Source: Stichopus chloronotus (lineage: Eukaryota; Echinodermata; Holothuroidea; Aspidochirotida; Stichopodidae). Taken from it: a stretch of 64,000 bases of DNA. The notes beneath the pieces are model-generated. The model was not told the origin of the DNA. It ran no database searches and saw only the letters and a program-made list of their open reading frames with translations. Shown piece by piece: positions 1-11,286 of the stretch. The DNA lies in the NCBI GenBank assembly GCA_021234535.1, contig CM037839.1:13021419-13085418 (forward strand). The letters run 5' to 3'. Each line of letters begins with the position of its first letter. Position 1 is the stretch's first letter. Both the position numbers and the translations under genes were made by a program.

Positions 1-2006
1 ACACTCAAAGAATAACAACTGTACCTACACCTAGCATAATCCAATGGATACTCCTAGTCAGAACCGTGTTAGTCGTAAACATTAAACATGAATGTGAAGG
101 GTAAAATGGGTGCAAAAGATAGATTGGTCGACGAAATAAATTTTTATCTCATAAAAAAAAAGTAGGAGCATTTCTCTCCCTCTTCATTGATCCGTTTGTA
201 AGTTATTAATTTTTTAGAGAAATACCTATTTCGAGTTGAATATTACATTAAGGGCAATTTGAGATGTCAAACAGACACAAAATCATCTTGACTGTCTTAA
301 AGGAAACATTGCGCTGTAGTTTTTAAGGAAGTGACTTTAATTTACCACGATATTTTGAGGTAAATCTACAATATACAGACTTTTACGTATATACTGGTGT
401 CAAATGTCAAGGTTATAAGAAAAGAATTCGAAGACAGGAATTCGAAAGTGAAACAAATACATCTCGCAGTAAGTTACCATTTTTGTAATTGTGGCATAGT
501 TTTGGCATTTCTGTAACCCGGAGGAGGTATTTTTGTCATCTCGGGGCAAACTGGAAAATTAATCTGTCTTGACCCAGAGAAGACTTTCTTCTAACTGGGA
601 TATCTTGAGGTAGGAACGAGACATTGGCATGATGGTTAAAAATGTCTGCACTCAAAAATAAAAATTCTCTTTCAGTTAAAAATTCCGTCACTTTGCCAGT
701 GAAATATTCCTTGAAATACCGACTTCTTTTCATCGTTTAAATGCTGTTCTTGTAATCTCTTAAAATCAGATTTTCTTCCAGTTCTTTTTTCTCGTTTATC
801 ACATTTGTATTTTGCAGTTCCGTTTTTTTCTTTATTTTATTTTACATTTATCTATTTTTGATGATATTTTTGATTTGTGGTGCAAACTGAATCTTGGAGA
901 AAATACTGATGCGAGATCTCAGTTTCCCTTATTTGTGACACACACACACCTCCCCCCCCCCCCCCCCCCACTCACACGCACACACACACACACGCAACTT
1001 TGTTTTCCATTCATTCCGAGGACCTCATTGTGCTTTCTTTTGCTTTTTTCTTCCTCAACCCTAACCTTAACAGTAGACTGTCTATTGTTAATCTTCAGAG
1101 GACCAGAGAAATCTATTGAATTTTCTACAGAGGACCTTAAATCTATTATTTCGGTCCTCGATCCCACCCGAAAACAAGGGCGCGCACACACACACATAAT
1201 CAAGGAAAGGACTTCTATGTGTTTGGTGTTTGTGTTTTACACGTGTATTACTCTTACCATGAGTGAGTGTAAGACAGATTTTGTGGTGCCCAGGGACCTT
1301 CCGAGGGAGAGGGGAGGGGGTAAAGCAAAAGAATCGCAGAATTAGAATTTTGTCTCGAAGTTGATCCAGGCTTCTTTGTACAGTCAGCAAGGAGGTCCAT
1401 CTAGCCGAGGGGAAAGGGGTGTTGGAGGAACGAAGGTACCATGTTGCCATATCGTCCGTAGAGTTATTTACAATAAGATCATAAGACACTTGTGTCCGTT
1501 TTCATACCCACACGTGCACCAAGGGATCAGGGAGTGCATGATGCAAGTTTTTTACTTCATCGTTACCTTTTGTTTTTTACTGACCGTACTTACAGTGATA
1601 TTATTACACTGATGGCGGTACGCCTTGGTGATATATCGATGTTATCGGTTTTTGTTTAGGTTACGCCCAATGATACGGTGCATTAAACGCCTACACTCCA
1701 TGATCTGTGTTATTAAGACGTTCATGTGATCCTCCAAATAAGTGATCACATGAAGGGGAAATCCCTGATTACATTTTCTTCGTCTATACACAAACACCAA
1801 AATGAGCATATATGAGAAAACGATGTAATGAGCGGTAAACATTTATTCAGCTTTCCAAGGTGTCGTGACACGTACATACACAACAAAAGAAGCCGTACAC
1901 ATACGGTCATGTGGAAGTTGATATAGAGTTGTCCTTTCCAGCGTAGTACTTGCGGCATTATGAAACAGTATACGTCTTCATATTATGTGTGCTAAAAAGC
2001 TGTACT
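1..2006. other. Intergenic, no gene recognised
   Basis: I see no exon with credible splice sites or a known domain here. The longer open frames around 0.8-1.5 kb run through simple sequence (poly-C and CA/TG runs near 940-1000 and 1185-1197) and have no domain-like composition. Confidence 0.6.
940..994. repeat. Simple repeat, CA / poly-C / CA
   Basis: A short CA run is followed by about 18 cytosines and then another CA/CACG run. It is low-complexity DNA that creates spurious Pro/His/Thr-rich frames on both strands. Confidence 0.9.
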
Positions 2007-2357
2007 TTAAAGGGAAATAGGGTGTTTGTTTTAGAATAGACATCCATATTTTGGACCAATGTTTGTGGATGCAGAATGATAGATTATTCAAAATAAGGAA
2101 GGACAGTAGCCTTCTCTTCAAGAAATAAGCTCCTCACAGATAGAAATTCAGTTATTTGTTGCTCAACAGTAATTTGTTCACCCAAACTTTTCAAAATTCA
2201 AATGATGCATCTTCCATTACTCATCACATGCATAATGTTTTGAGAAGATGAAGCTTTGGTAGATGTTTATTGACGAGACTAAATGGTTTAACGATGATTA
2301 AAGCTATTTTCTTTGCTTGTCATGTTGCTGTATTCTAAACTCCCTATTTCCCTTTAA
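2007..2357 (+). mobile_element. MITE family 1, copy 1 (350 bp)
   Basis: The block starts TTAAAGGGAAATAGGG and ends CCCTATTTCCCTTTAA, so inverted termini abut TTAA at both sides. The interior is shared with blocks at 33,232-33,581 (reverse orientation) and 48,374-48,723, including the stretch around 2,140-2,175 (ACAGATAGAAATTCAG...). No coding capacity is visible, so this is a non-autonomous DNA transposon. The target duplication could be TTAA (piggyBac-type) or only TA (mariner-type), because the terminus itself begins with A. Confidence 0.82.
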
Positions 2358-3940
2358 GACAGGGGAAATTTTGCAGAGATTGATTGCTATTTACACGTTT
2401 TTCATGGACTTAAAACACAAAGCCAGATGAGATAGAGAGAGAAGTGGGGAGCCTGCATGAGAGAAGGAGATGGGTAGGAGACGGAAGGAGGTTAATTTCG
2501 AATAATTTACATTTAATATTTAGGAAAAAATTGATAGCAAATATAGCTTTATCAAATCTATAGGGATTGCATGCAATTTAAGCCTAGTCTGCGTAATGTG
2601 CAATAAAAGTGAGACGGAAAACTTGAACAAAAGCTCTTTCTTATGAGAATTTCCTTTGAAACGTTGAAACTGTTTTTCATGGGATGTGACCTTTCTTTGG
2701 CCTGTTTTCTACTTTTGTATTCGACCAGGCGTATTGAATTCACACCGATTATATTTTTTTTATGCGATCGGTGCATGGGCAGGACAATTGCATGAAGTTC
2801 TTTCTTTGATCAGTCTTACTGTCACAAGACATCCAAACATCCCTTGCTGTATCCTTCCGGTCATTCTAACTGCCAGAAACCACTCAGCTAAGAACTTCCC
2901 AAATTTATAGTGAAATGAAGCAAAACACCGATGGATTATTTCCTTTATTATCTGCGAACACGTCCTCTACAATAACGACCAAATATGACATCTTTTGTGT
3001 GGTTTCCAGTGTTTTCGTTGTTTTTCAGTAATGTTCTTTTGTTTCGATAACAGGCGATACGGGGAGGGGGGGACGTAGAAGGTATGGTGACTTTGTGGAG
3101 CCATCTTATGATAAAGCGTCGACATAAGTTTGCGCACACAGAATGTGGTGTTTGGAGGATTCATATAAACCTGAACTGGGACCCTGCGATGGATACGCAC
3201 CATTCACACACAAAACAAGGTGTAAACAGCATGGTAAAAAATGACGAAATTAAAGTTTCAAGTCTGTATATAGGATTGATCTCGTTTGGCATGGACTAAG
3301 GTGTGTGGGTTCAGGAAGGAGCAGTTACAATTGCCTGATTGGGTGGGTTGTGGTGGGTAGTCGATTATGCTAAAGCATTCCCAGTACCACAAAAAAGCCC
3401 TTACTCCACTTCTGTCAACGATTTCAGACCAATTGATATTTCGAGCGCCGGTTTTAATTACACGCAAAAATTAATATACCATAGTCACGTAGTACGAACC
3501 ATTGTCTCGAACTGTGCCACTGATACAAATCATTTTGCCCTTGAAAAGGGTGTCTCGTGAGCATATGCCATTCTTACTCTTGTACATGGTATTGTGTAGG
3601 GGTTAAACAAGAACTGTCACCAAGGTTTTATATTTATATTTTCCAAGTGCATTTCAGGCCCGTATGTAGCTTTTTTAGTGAAGAGTTTCGATTTCGCCTC
3701 AAGTGGAGCATTTTACCCTACAATTATGACCAACAAATTAGACCTCACTATATATGTAATTGATGAAACTGATGTAGCCCTACTGTCATAGGCTGAGCGG
3801 AACGCCATATCTTGTTTGTGTGTGCGTGGGGGGGGGGGGGGTTTCGAGCCCCCTCAACTCGGTCAGCCTCGTGGATACGGGTCTGCTTTTAACACAGTTC
3901 CTCCACATTCAAGATCTTTGTTGTTTTATCAACTAATCAT
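2358..3940. other. Intergenic, no gene recognised
   Basis: No domain, RNA gene or convincing exon is visible. A 15-base poly-G run lies at about 3,826-3,841. Confidence 0.5.
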
Positions 3941-3944
3941 CACT

Positions 3945-4235
3945 GCTTCTTGTTATAGGCAAGCAAATTTTCGAAAGGGTCGGTCCCCACAAATTATGAT
4001 GATCAAGGTTGGAGTCCCTGTCAGTATTACCATTTACAATTTTTACGAATGGGATTCTCGGTATAATGAAGTATGCTAATGACACAGCTATATCATGTAA
4101 TAGTCCCAAACAAACACTTTAATAAAATCAAAATTATCAAGGGTGGACCTCCGACATCGCAGAACTGTGTGAGCAGAAGAATCTGTTACTGAATCCTAAG
4201 AAATCGAAAGAAATCGTATTAAGTACTTAGTAACA
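3945..4235 (+). pseudogene. Fossil non-LTR (LINE) reverse transcriptase fragment
   Basis: Three short stretches in different + frames match the order of a non-LTR reverse transcriptase. A GVP motif near 4,011 corresponds to the usual GVPQGS. MKYANDTA at about 4,069 corresponds to the catalytic YADD box, with the first Asp changed to Asn. NLLLNPKKSKEIV at about 4,180 corresponds to the conserved LNPKKTK block. Frameshifts and stops separate them, so this is a dead 5'- and 3'-truncated copy. The clade (CR1/Jockey-like) cannot be settled from so little sequence. Confidence 0.65.
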
Positions 4236-4249
4236 TGTTTATCTAAGTT

Positions 4250-5499
4250 CATGCCAAGTCATAAAAGAGCTACTAAGAAACTGCTATACATTATAGAGCA
4301 ACCAGCTGGCACTTGACCAAAAAAACAAAACCCAAGTTTACTGAAACATACAGAAATGGTAACAAGTTTGGAGGGAGAGTAGATGTATTACATGCACAGC
4401 CAGGCCGGGGGGGGGGGGGGTCTAGACAAGCCGACCCACTACAACTGACTCTTGTTGACCGGTATGAAGAGATAACAACGGACTAACCTTCGGCAGGCAC
4501 AAAATTTTAAAGACGTTGTGCAGGACTACAGGTTCAGTTGTAGATACTAAAAGAAAATAAACTTGATGAAAATGAAATTGTAAAAGCTCTGTAGATCATT
4601 CATACGATGTCAAAAAAAGTTACCTTTCTCCTAAAAGCAAACTTGACAAAAGTCACTTTCAAACACCAAAATAAGCCGAGTCCAATTCTCGACACAGATT
4701 TAAATAGACAAATAAAAAATCCCCCACCCCCCACAAAAAGTAGACCACTTGTAATCTCAGCATCTTCTACATAAAAAAGACATTTCTGAAGGGACGTCCG
4801 GAGATAGCCTACTCGTCCTTCAGATCCTTCCCACGGGCTCACACTACTCTGACAAAAACCCTAGCAGTCGCCACGCATACTTGTCTCCAAAAGTTTGCCT
4901 AAAACTGAGCCCTTAGTATGTAGAGCACATCGTAGTTTTATTCAAACGCCGTAATACACAGATTAGATTACTGCTGATATTTTTCAGTGGTACGTTCACA
5001 TTTCCATACTCCGGAAGTTACGCAGGCAGTATTACAAGTAATTCGAAACGTCTTTAGTGTCACACTTAAGTTGTTATTGCTGTAACCCCAGGACGGTCTG
5101 AACATATTGAATATATATGTTAAAGTTGGCAGTTACCATAAATTGTTCTCGTCAGATATTACAAGCAGCAGACAGTGATAGCAATATTACCGCTTCATTT
5201 CTATTAACTTCGACTTTAAAAAAAAAAAAAACTGACGTTGTAAAAAACTATAATTGGGTCCATCAGGTCTAGGACTCAGCGCCAGAATTCCCGCACAGTT
5301 GTACCATTTACACATAATTAGATTTAATTGTCTTCCAAATAAACAATTGTTCTTTCTTCTAATTGCAAAAGACGGTTTCAAAGAAATATCTTCTTTTTCC
5401 AAAAAAAAAAAGGGCCACGGACAAAACGAAACCTTGAGAATTTTGGAATCAAACTGTGTTAATTTCCCAAAGGAGTTTTTCTTTTTTCATTTATATATA
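4250..5499. other. Upstream region of the Tie-like receptor gene
   Basis: There is no second gene here. An open frame in the receptor's first-exon frame extends back to about 5,254, but the signal peptide begins at the ATG at 5,500, so the upstream part is read as 5' UTR. A TATATATAA stretch directly precedes the ATG. A poly-G run lies at about 4,408-4,420. No core promoter can be assigned with confidence. Confidence 0.45.
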
Positions 5500-8400
5500 A
5501 TGGATGTCAAATATAGAAGGATGACAGCTCTTTCAATGGTATTGAGTTTCGTTATATTTGTGCAGGGGGGAGAAATAACTGGGAATGTTAACCGAGACGT
5601 GCCGTTGACGACCGACGGGAAAACCTGCATCGTTCCCGTCACATACAACGTTAAAGCAAGCAGGAACTTTGGTAGAGGATTGCTTGGAAGTAACGGTAAG
5701 TGCAAAACATTCGATTAATGGTCGTTTAACCGAAATATCGATATGGTTAAGTTTCAGTACAGCAGGATCTTCTCTAATGTAGTAAGTCAACCAGTCACGT
5801 GTCCAATTCACATTTATATTGTCACAAATTAATAACTGACTGCCATGCATGTGGTAGTGGGTCACCGCTCACTAGATGCAGTATACGATACGGTTTTGTT
5901 ATATATGCATGCAGGTTATAAGATCTTCTTGAGATGTTAATTTGACTAAAAACGGGGGAAAGTTAGGTGATGACTACTGGGGTCAAATACTTTTGTCGAG
6001 CTTACGTTATATTCTGAAGGCTGGCTTCTCTAAATTTCAGTCCTGTAAATTCCGAAATTTTCTTCAAAGTTAATGACACTGTGCAACACCCTATCGTCAT
6101 CTGTTTTGCACTTTCGTGAAACTTTGAAAAGTCTCATCTCAAAAACCGTTATAGCTAGAAAAACACAATTCCAACGGATTATTACTCAGGATTTCACTCT
6201 GCAACTTCTGAATGAAGCTAACTCTTTTCATAGATGCAAAAGTCATTTGTTCTTTACACAAGAGCCGTCATATACAGCTGCTTCGAATCATCATGTTTGC
6301 CAAGAATTTAATTGACCTTACAAGGGAAATTTAAGCGCTTCCACCCTTTTATGTCATTTGGTTATATATGATTACACATGTTATATCTTCAGTTGAAGGT
6401 TACACTATTGTGCTGCAAGACTCAAATGAAGTCACATTAGGATGGAGTGCGGGAAAGTGATCTACAATTCAAGTACAAGTCCCCCCGTGCCGTCCCCACC
6501 TTATCATTGTCATTTCGGTGTGGTATTATTTGGCATATAACTGCATTGTTAAAGTTTTTTTGGTAACATACAAAGTTTCTTCCTGTGGAACTGATCACAA
6601 TACACATTTTAAGGCTCATTACAGCAGTTGTTCTATACTTACATCCTACATCAAAAGGAAATACTTTCAAACGTAATTTAAGTACAAGACTTCATTTTCA
6701 CCTTACAATGGTATCATAATCATATCTTTCTAAAACCCACATCTTTCTAAAACCCACATAAGAGCGTAAGTCGTTTTATAGTTCTCGTTATGAAATTGTG
6801 ATACATTCGCATTCAAATGTAAAGCCAAAAATAAAAATAAATTAAAATGAACCATAAAGAGGAAAATGTGTTTTTGTTTGTTTTCAGATTCAGATTTTGC
6901 ATATTTCACAATTGTCAACTCTTTTCCTACCGGAGCGGATGAATCTTATCCGTACTACCAATGTTTTATGACGTCATCATCAACCAGAAATGCTTCGCGA
7001 TTTCTCTACGACCGTTACGCTCCAACGAGGAACATTCCGGCTGGGCGCAAGAACGCAGTAGCCCACAAGCCCTTGCCACCTGCAAACGAAACAACGGATG
7101 CTGTTGTAGTCAATCTGAATCCGAATGACGTAACTGGGATCTACTTTTGTTCCACGTACGCAAGCGGAGGCAGAAAGACCATAGCAACAACTACTGTCAT
7201 GAGTGGTAATGGTAGGTCTTTAAAGTGTCGTTAAACACTGATAATGTAAATGTTTAAACATCCATTGAAAAGTGTCAACCAACGTAAAACATTTAGAGTC
7301 AGTAGACTGAATACATGATCAAGAATTATATTATATTAAGCTTTTACGAAGGCATAAAACCACCGCTGCTAGGGTTGTCAGAATCACCCTTTGGTCACAA
7401 CTGTTCAAGTCTTCAGTTTGCAGCTGTAGCCCATAACAGCTTTCTACCAATAATCTACACATCTATAGTTTACACGACAGAAAGCGTCGCAGTTATTTGT
7501 ACAAAGTCACGTCCCAAAGATGTTGATGTCTGCAATCTGCTATTGATTTAAACTTCAGAATGCTAAGGCCCCCCCCCCCTCCGCCCGCCCGCCCTGTACA
7601 TGAGCCTCTCACTCCATTTTTTGTTGCAACAGTCGTCCTAGAATTCTGAAGCGTATGCAAACTGTTTAGCTGTAATTTGAAACGTATTACGTTCGTTAAA
7701 CAGCCAAAATTTTTCCGGTCGACGGGAGGGTCACAAAAACTGTTAGTCTTGGAGATACAGACGTTTCCCTCGACGCCAAGCTGAACGAAGAGCAGGTAGA
7801 AGCCACAGCTGAGAATATCCGTACTTTGAAGTGGAGGAAAAACGACGTGTTCACCAACAGTATAAAACAAGGAAGACTCTCGTACACGTTCCACCATCCA
7901 ATCACACCGAATGACGCCGGGGTTTACGAATGTTACCTCAATGGAGAGAGAAACACTGGCTTAACATTAATCAAACGTCTGATTGTCAGAGGTTAGTTGC
8001 CAATCGTTAACAATGTATCTCTAATGGACAGAGCAATCAACAGTTTCGGATACCTCGAGTTGTTATGGGAATCCATTTTACATACCATTTCAGAACTTAA
8101 TATATCTTCAATTCTGGTAAAAGATATCTGAAAAACAAATGTAAAATATTTTTAATTCTGTTTAAAGATAACAAATCTTCAAATCAAACATAAGATATCG
8201 TGAATTCTCTGTGAAGATATTTTCAAGTCGAATTAACTATAGCTTTAATAATATTTTATTCAGACCTTGAAATATCCTTAATTCTATTAAGATATAGGCT
8301 ATATCTTTAATCTTATACTGAGATGTATCTTTAATTCTATTTAGAGGCATTTTTAGTTGTAATTTAAGGTATCTTTAATTCTGTCTAAAGTTACTTTCAA

Positions 8401-11286
8401 TTCTATTTAGAGATATCTTTAATTCGAATTTTAGACATCATTTCATTATTTTTAGAAATTTCCATAATACTAATTAGAGATATCCTTAATTATATTACAG
8501 ATATCTTTAAATCTAATACAAATATCTTTAACCCTGTAACAGATATATTAAATTGAATTACATATATCTTTAAATGATTCAATAATCCAATGTCTTGAAA
8601 TCGTTGAAAGATCTCTCTAAGTAACTGCAGACATATTTCACTGAATTTAACGAATATCAGGTAATTAATCGCAGACTAACCTGTAAATAATTTAGAATAT
8701 CTAAAGTTTTGGAATAAAAGCTAATATATCTTGTCATAAGTGTTTCGATTCTCTTTAGTATAAACTTACAACCCCATGTTTAACATTTTACAGAAAGTTG
8801 CACAGAAACAGATGTACAGAATGTTGACATTAGGATATATACAGTAACGACACCTGTGCACAGATTCACGATGTAAACTGTCTTATTCCAATACAGGCTG
8901 TCCTGTGAAAAGATGGGGTCCCCCATCATGTGTTGGGGTTTGCGACAAGTGTTACAACGGTGGTGTCTGCGATGGAATTTCTGGTAGATGCGTCTGTCCT
9001 CCTGGATTTTCCGGGAAAAACTGTTTGACAGGTATGTGAATCGTTTCATTCTACTAACGTTAGCAGAATGATATGGACTTTCCAGAAAATTACTTCATTA
9101 GTATCCAAAACAAAAAGTATTTCATTTTTGACACATAGGCTGATATGATTCTATCATACAAATGCATATCACGTTTTGAATATGAATCATGAATATGCAT
9201 GATCAGTCATCTTTTTTTTTAAACGAATACAATTATATGCTACACAGTTTTTGTGTCTCCACTAAAACAAGACTGATTATGGTCGATCTTAATAATGTGA
9301 TGAAGAGTTTGTGTGCTCATATTCTGCCACATGGCTACTTATATATTATTTATCCTTCTTCATTTTACCTTCATTCCCGACGACTTCAAGTCCCGAAAAA
9401 TAAATTTATGTTGATTTATGTTGATTCCATTATTTGCATATTTTTTTTTCATAAAAATCAAAAGCATGTGGTGAAAATCTGTATGGACGAGACTGTGAAA
9501 TGATATGTAACGACACCTCAAGGTTCGGAGAAGCTTGCAAGGGGTTACAGTTCTGTTTACCGGATCCATACGGATGCTCATGTGGACCTGGATACAGAGG
9601 ACTCGACTGTTTACAAGGTAAATAGTACACTCTTTTTGGTATATTTTGGTATCAACCAAGTAAGAGCATCTCACTCTTTTAGAAACAAAAGGCTCGATGC
9701 AAAAGCAAACTGAATGAAAAAAGAGGCATCACTATGGCAGCAGAATACCAGACCAATAAACTCCCTAGGACCAGTTAAAGCATGCCGTCTTTTCTTTTCT
9801 TTTTCACTTTTTTGGTTTTTCTTCTTTTTTTTTTCAACTCAGAATGTGAAACTGGTTATTATGGAGCCGGGTGCACACAACCTTGCCACTGCGTCTCCGG
9901 TAACTGTGATAAATTCACCGGCGAATGTCTTCCCTCAGAATTGGTTACTTCAACAGCTTGTCATGAAGGATGGTCGGGACGATCTTGTCAAAGTAAGGAA
10001 CGACTGTTAGCCAAGACTATTGTTTTTGTATCAGGACTCAACTCATAATTTAGTTAAAATAAATTAGATGGTTTGCAGTTACAGTCTATTATCTTTTTTT
10101 ATCTTTGTCAAACAACGATGTCTCCTCTCAAAAAAGAAATGTAACTTGATTATTGTTGAGCTACATCTTCAAAATATTGATGATTTCTACATACCACATC
10201 TTTATCACTAGTTCCTGACGTATGCGACAGAGGTTACTATGGAGATCAATGTACGGAACAGTGCTACTGCTTACAAGACATGGGGTGTGAAAAATCAAGT
10301 GGAAATTGTCCCGAGGATAGAAGCCAGGCTTTCAAGATCGTTGTAAATGCTTCCTTCCCTTGCAATAATACAGGTACGTTTAGGCCGCGTATGTCCTGTC
10401 CTCTCGGACAAACTTACTTGGATTTTCCAGAACCTCTTGCTATTGCAATAACTTTGTAAATGATACTTCCATTACGCAGACACATCTGATTTTTTTTTCT
10501 CTGCATGGGCACTGTATGCGATGTTGTAATAACGCATCGTTCTTCTTCACCTCTGTTTTCATCAGTGTCTGATAATAATTGGAAGGGTTAAAGGTTTGGA
10601 ATTCTCCATCGAAATTATCCAAGAACTGTATAGTTAGTGGTCTTACCATTCTAAACTGTAGATGAAATAAACAGATAATTTTATTTTCAGTGCTCATTCC
10701 TTAAAAAAGTTCCCAATATTAAGGCTAATAGCAAGCCTGGATACCTATCCACAATTTCGACGTCAAAAGATGTACCATTTCTCGAAAATAAAACACCGCC
10801 ATTTGCCGGGAGTCCCCCCCCCCCCACCCTTGAAGAGCTGCGAAGATAAAATCCCGTCTGTGTCACTGCTATTAAAGGTAAATAAACACTCAAAGTTCTA
10901 TTAACATTTTGATTGCATTTCTTTTTTAAGAACTTCGTATGAACTTTTTTCATTTAGTCGTGGTTGAAGTACCATCGGACTCTGCGAACGTCATAGAGGG
11001 ACCACGTATTGGGGAGGTGTCGAATACACCTTCCAGTATGTCTACTGCAACCGTCACCATGTTCGTGGTGGGGTCTCTGGTGGTCATGGGCATCTTTCTG
11101 GTCCTCCACGTGGCAATGTTCATCGTATTACGTCATCACGACAAGGTCATCAAACAGCAAAGGAGAAACGCCAATGTACTGGAATTCACGAACAGGGTAT
11201 ATCTACATATACATTTTGTTTGTATTTCATTTTTACATAAATGTCTTTTTTTTTTCATTTAGTCGGGGTTAAAGCAAATCGTCTAA
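5500..11286 (+). CDS. Tie-like receptor ectodomain with membrane helix, no kinase (9 exons)
   Basis: Exons read by splice signals: 5500-5695, 6888-7211, 7704-7991, 8897-9031, 9465-9617, 9843-9992, 10212-10373, 10958-11196, 11263-11286; together 556 codons plus stop. Introns 1-7 are all phase 1; the last is phase 0. Residues 1 to about 23 form a signal peptide. Exons 2 and 3 each encode an Ig-like domain; the second has the Trp (LKWRKN) and DAGVYEC but no B-strand Cys. Exons 4-7 encode EGF/laminin-type Cys-rich modules. Exon 5 contains FCLPDPYGCSC, a signature I recognise from the EGF region of vertebrate Tie receptors. Exon 8 holds one membrane helix (about 502-527) and a basic tail; exon 9 adds seven residues. 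No tyrosine kinase follows before the next gene at 16 kb. It could be a decoy or co-receptor, or a gene whose kinase exons were lost. The short last exon is the least certain part; reading past the donor at 11,197 would instead stop at 11,262. Confidence 0.85.
8095..8585. repeat. Degenerate AT-rich minisatellite in intron 3
   Basis: The phrase GATATCTTTAATTCTATTTAG, with variants, recurs about 15 times at roughly 25-35-base spacing. It lies inside the intron between the second Ig exon (ends 7,991) and the first Cys-rich exon (starts 8,897) of the Tie-like gene. Copies are heavily diverged, so the array is old. Confidence 0.75.

Noticed and set aside
812..1345. 177-codon + frame near the left edge
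   Set aside because: It passes through poly-C and CA runs, is Thr/His/Pro/Leu-biased, and has no domain or splice context.
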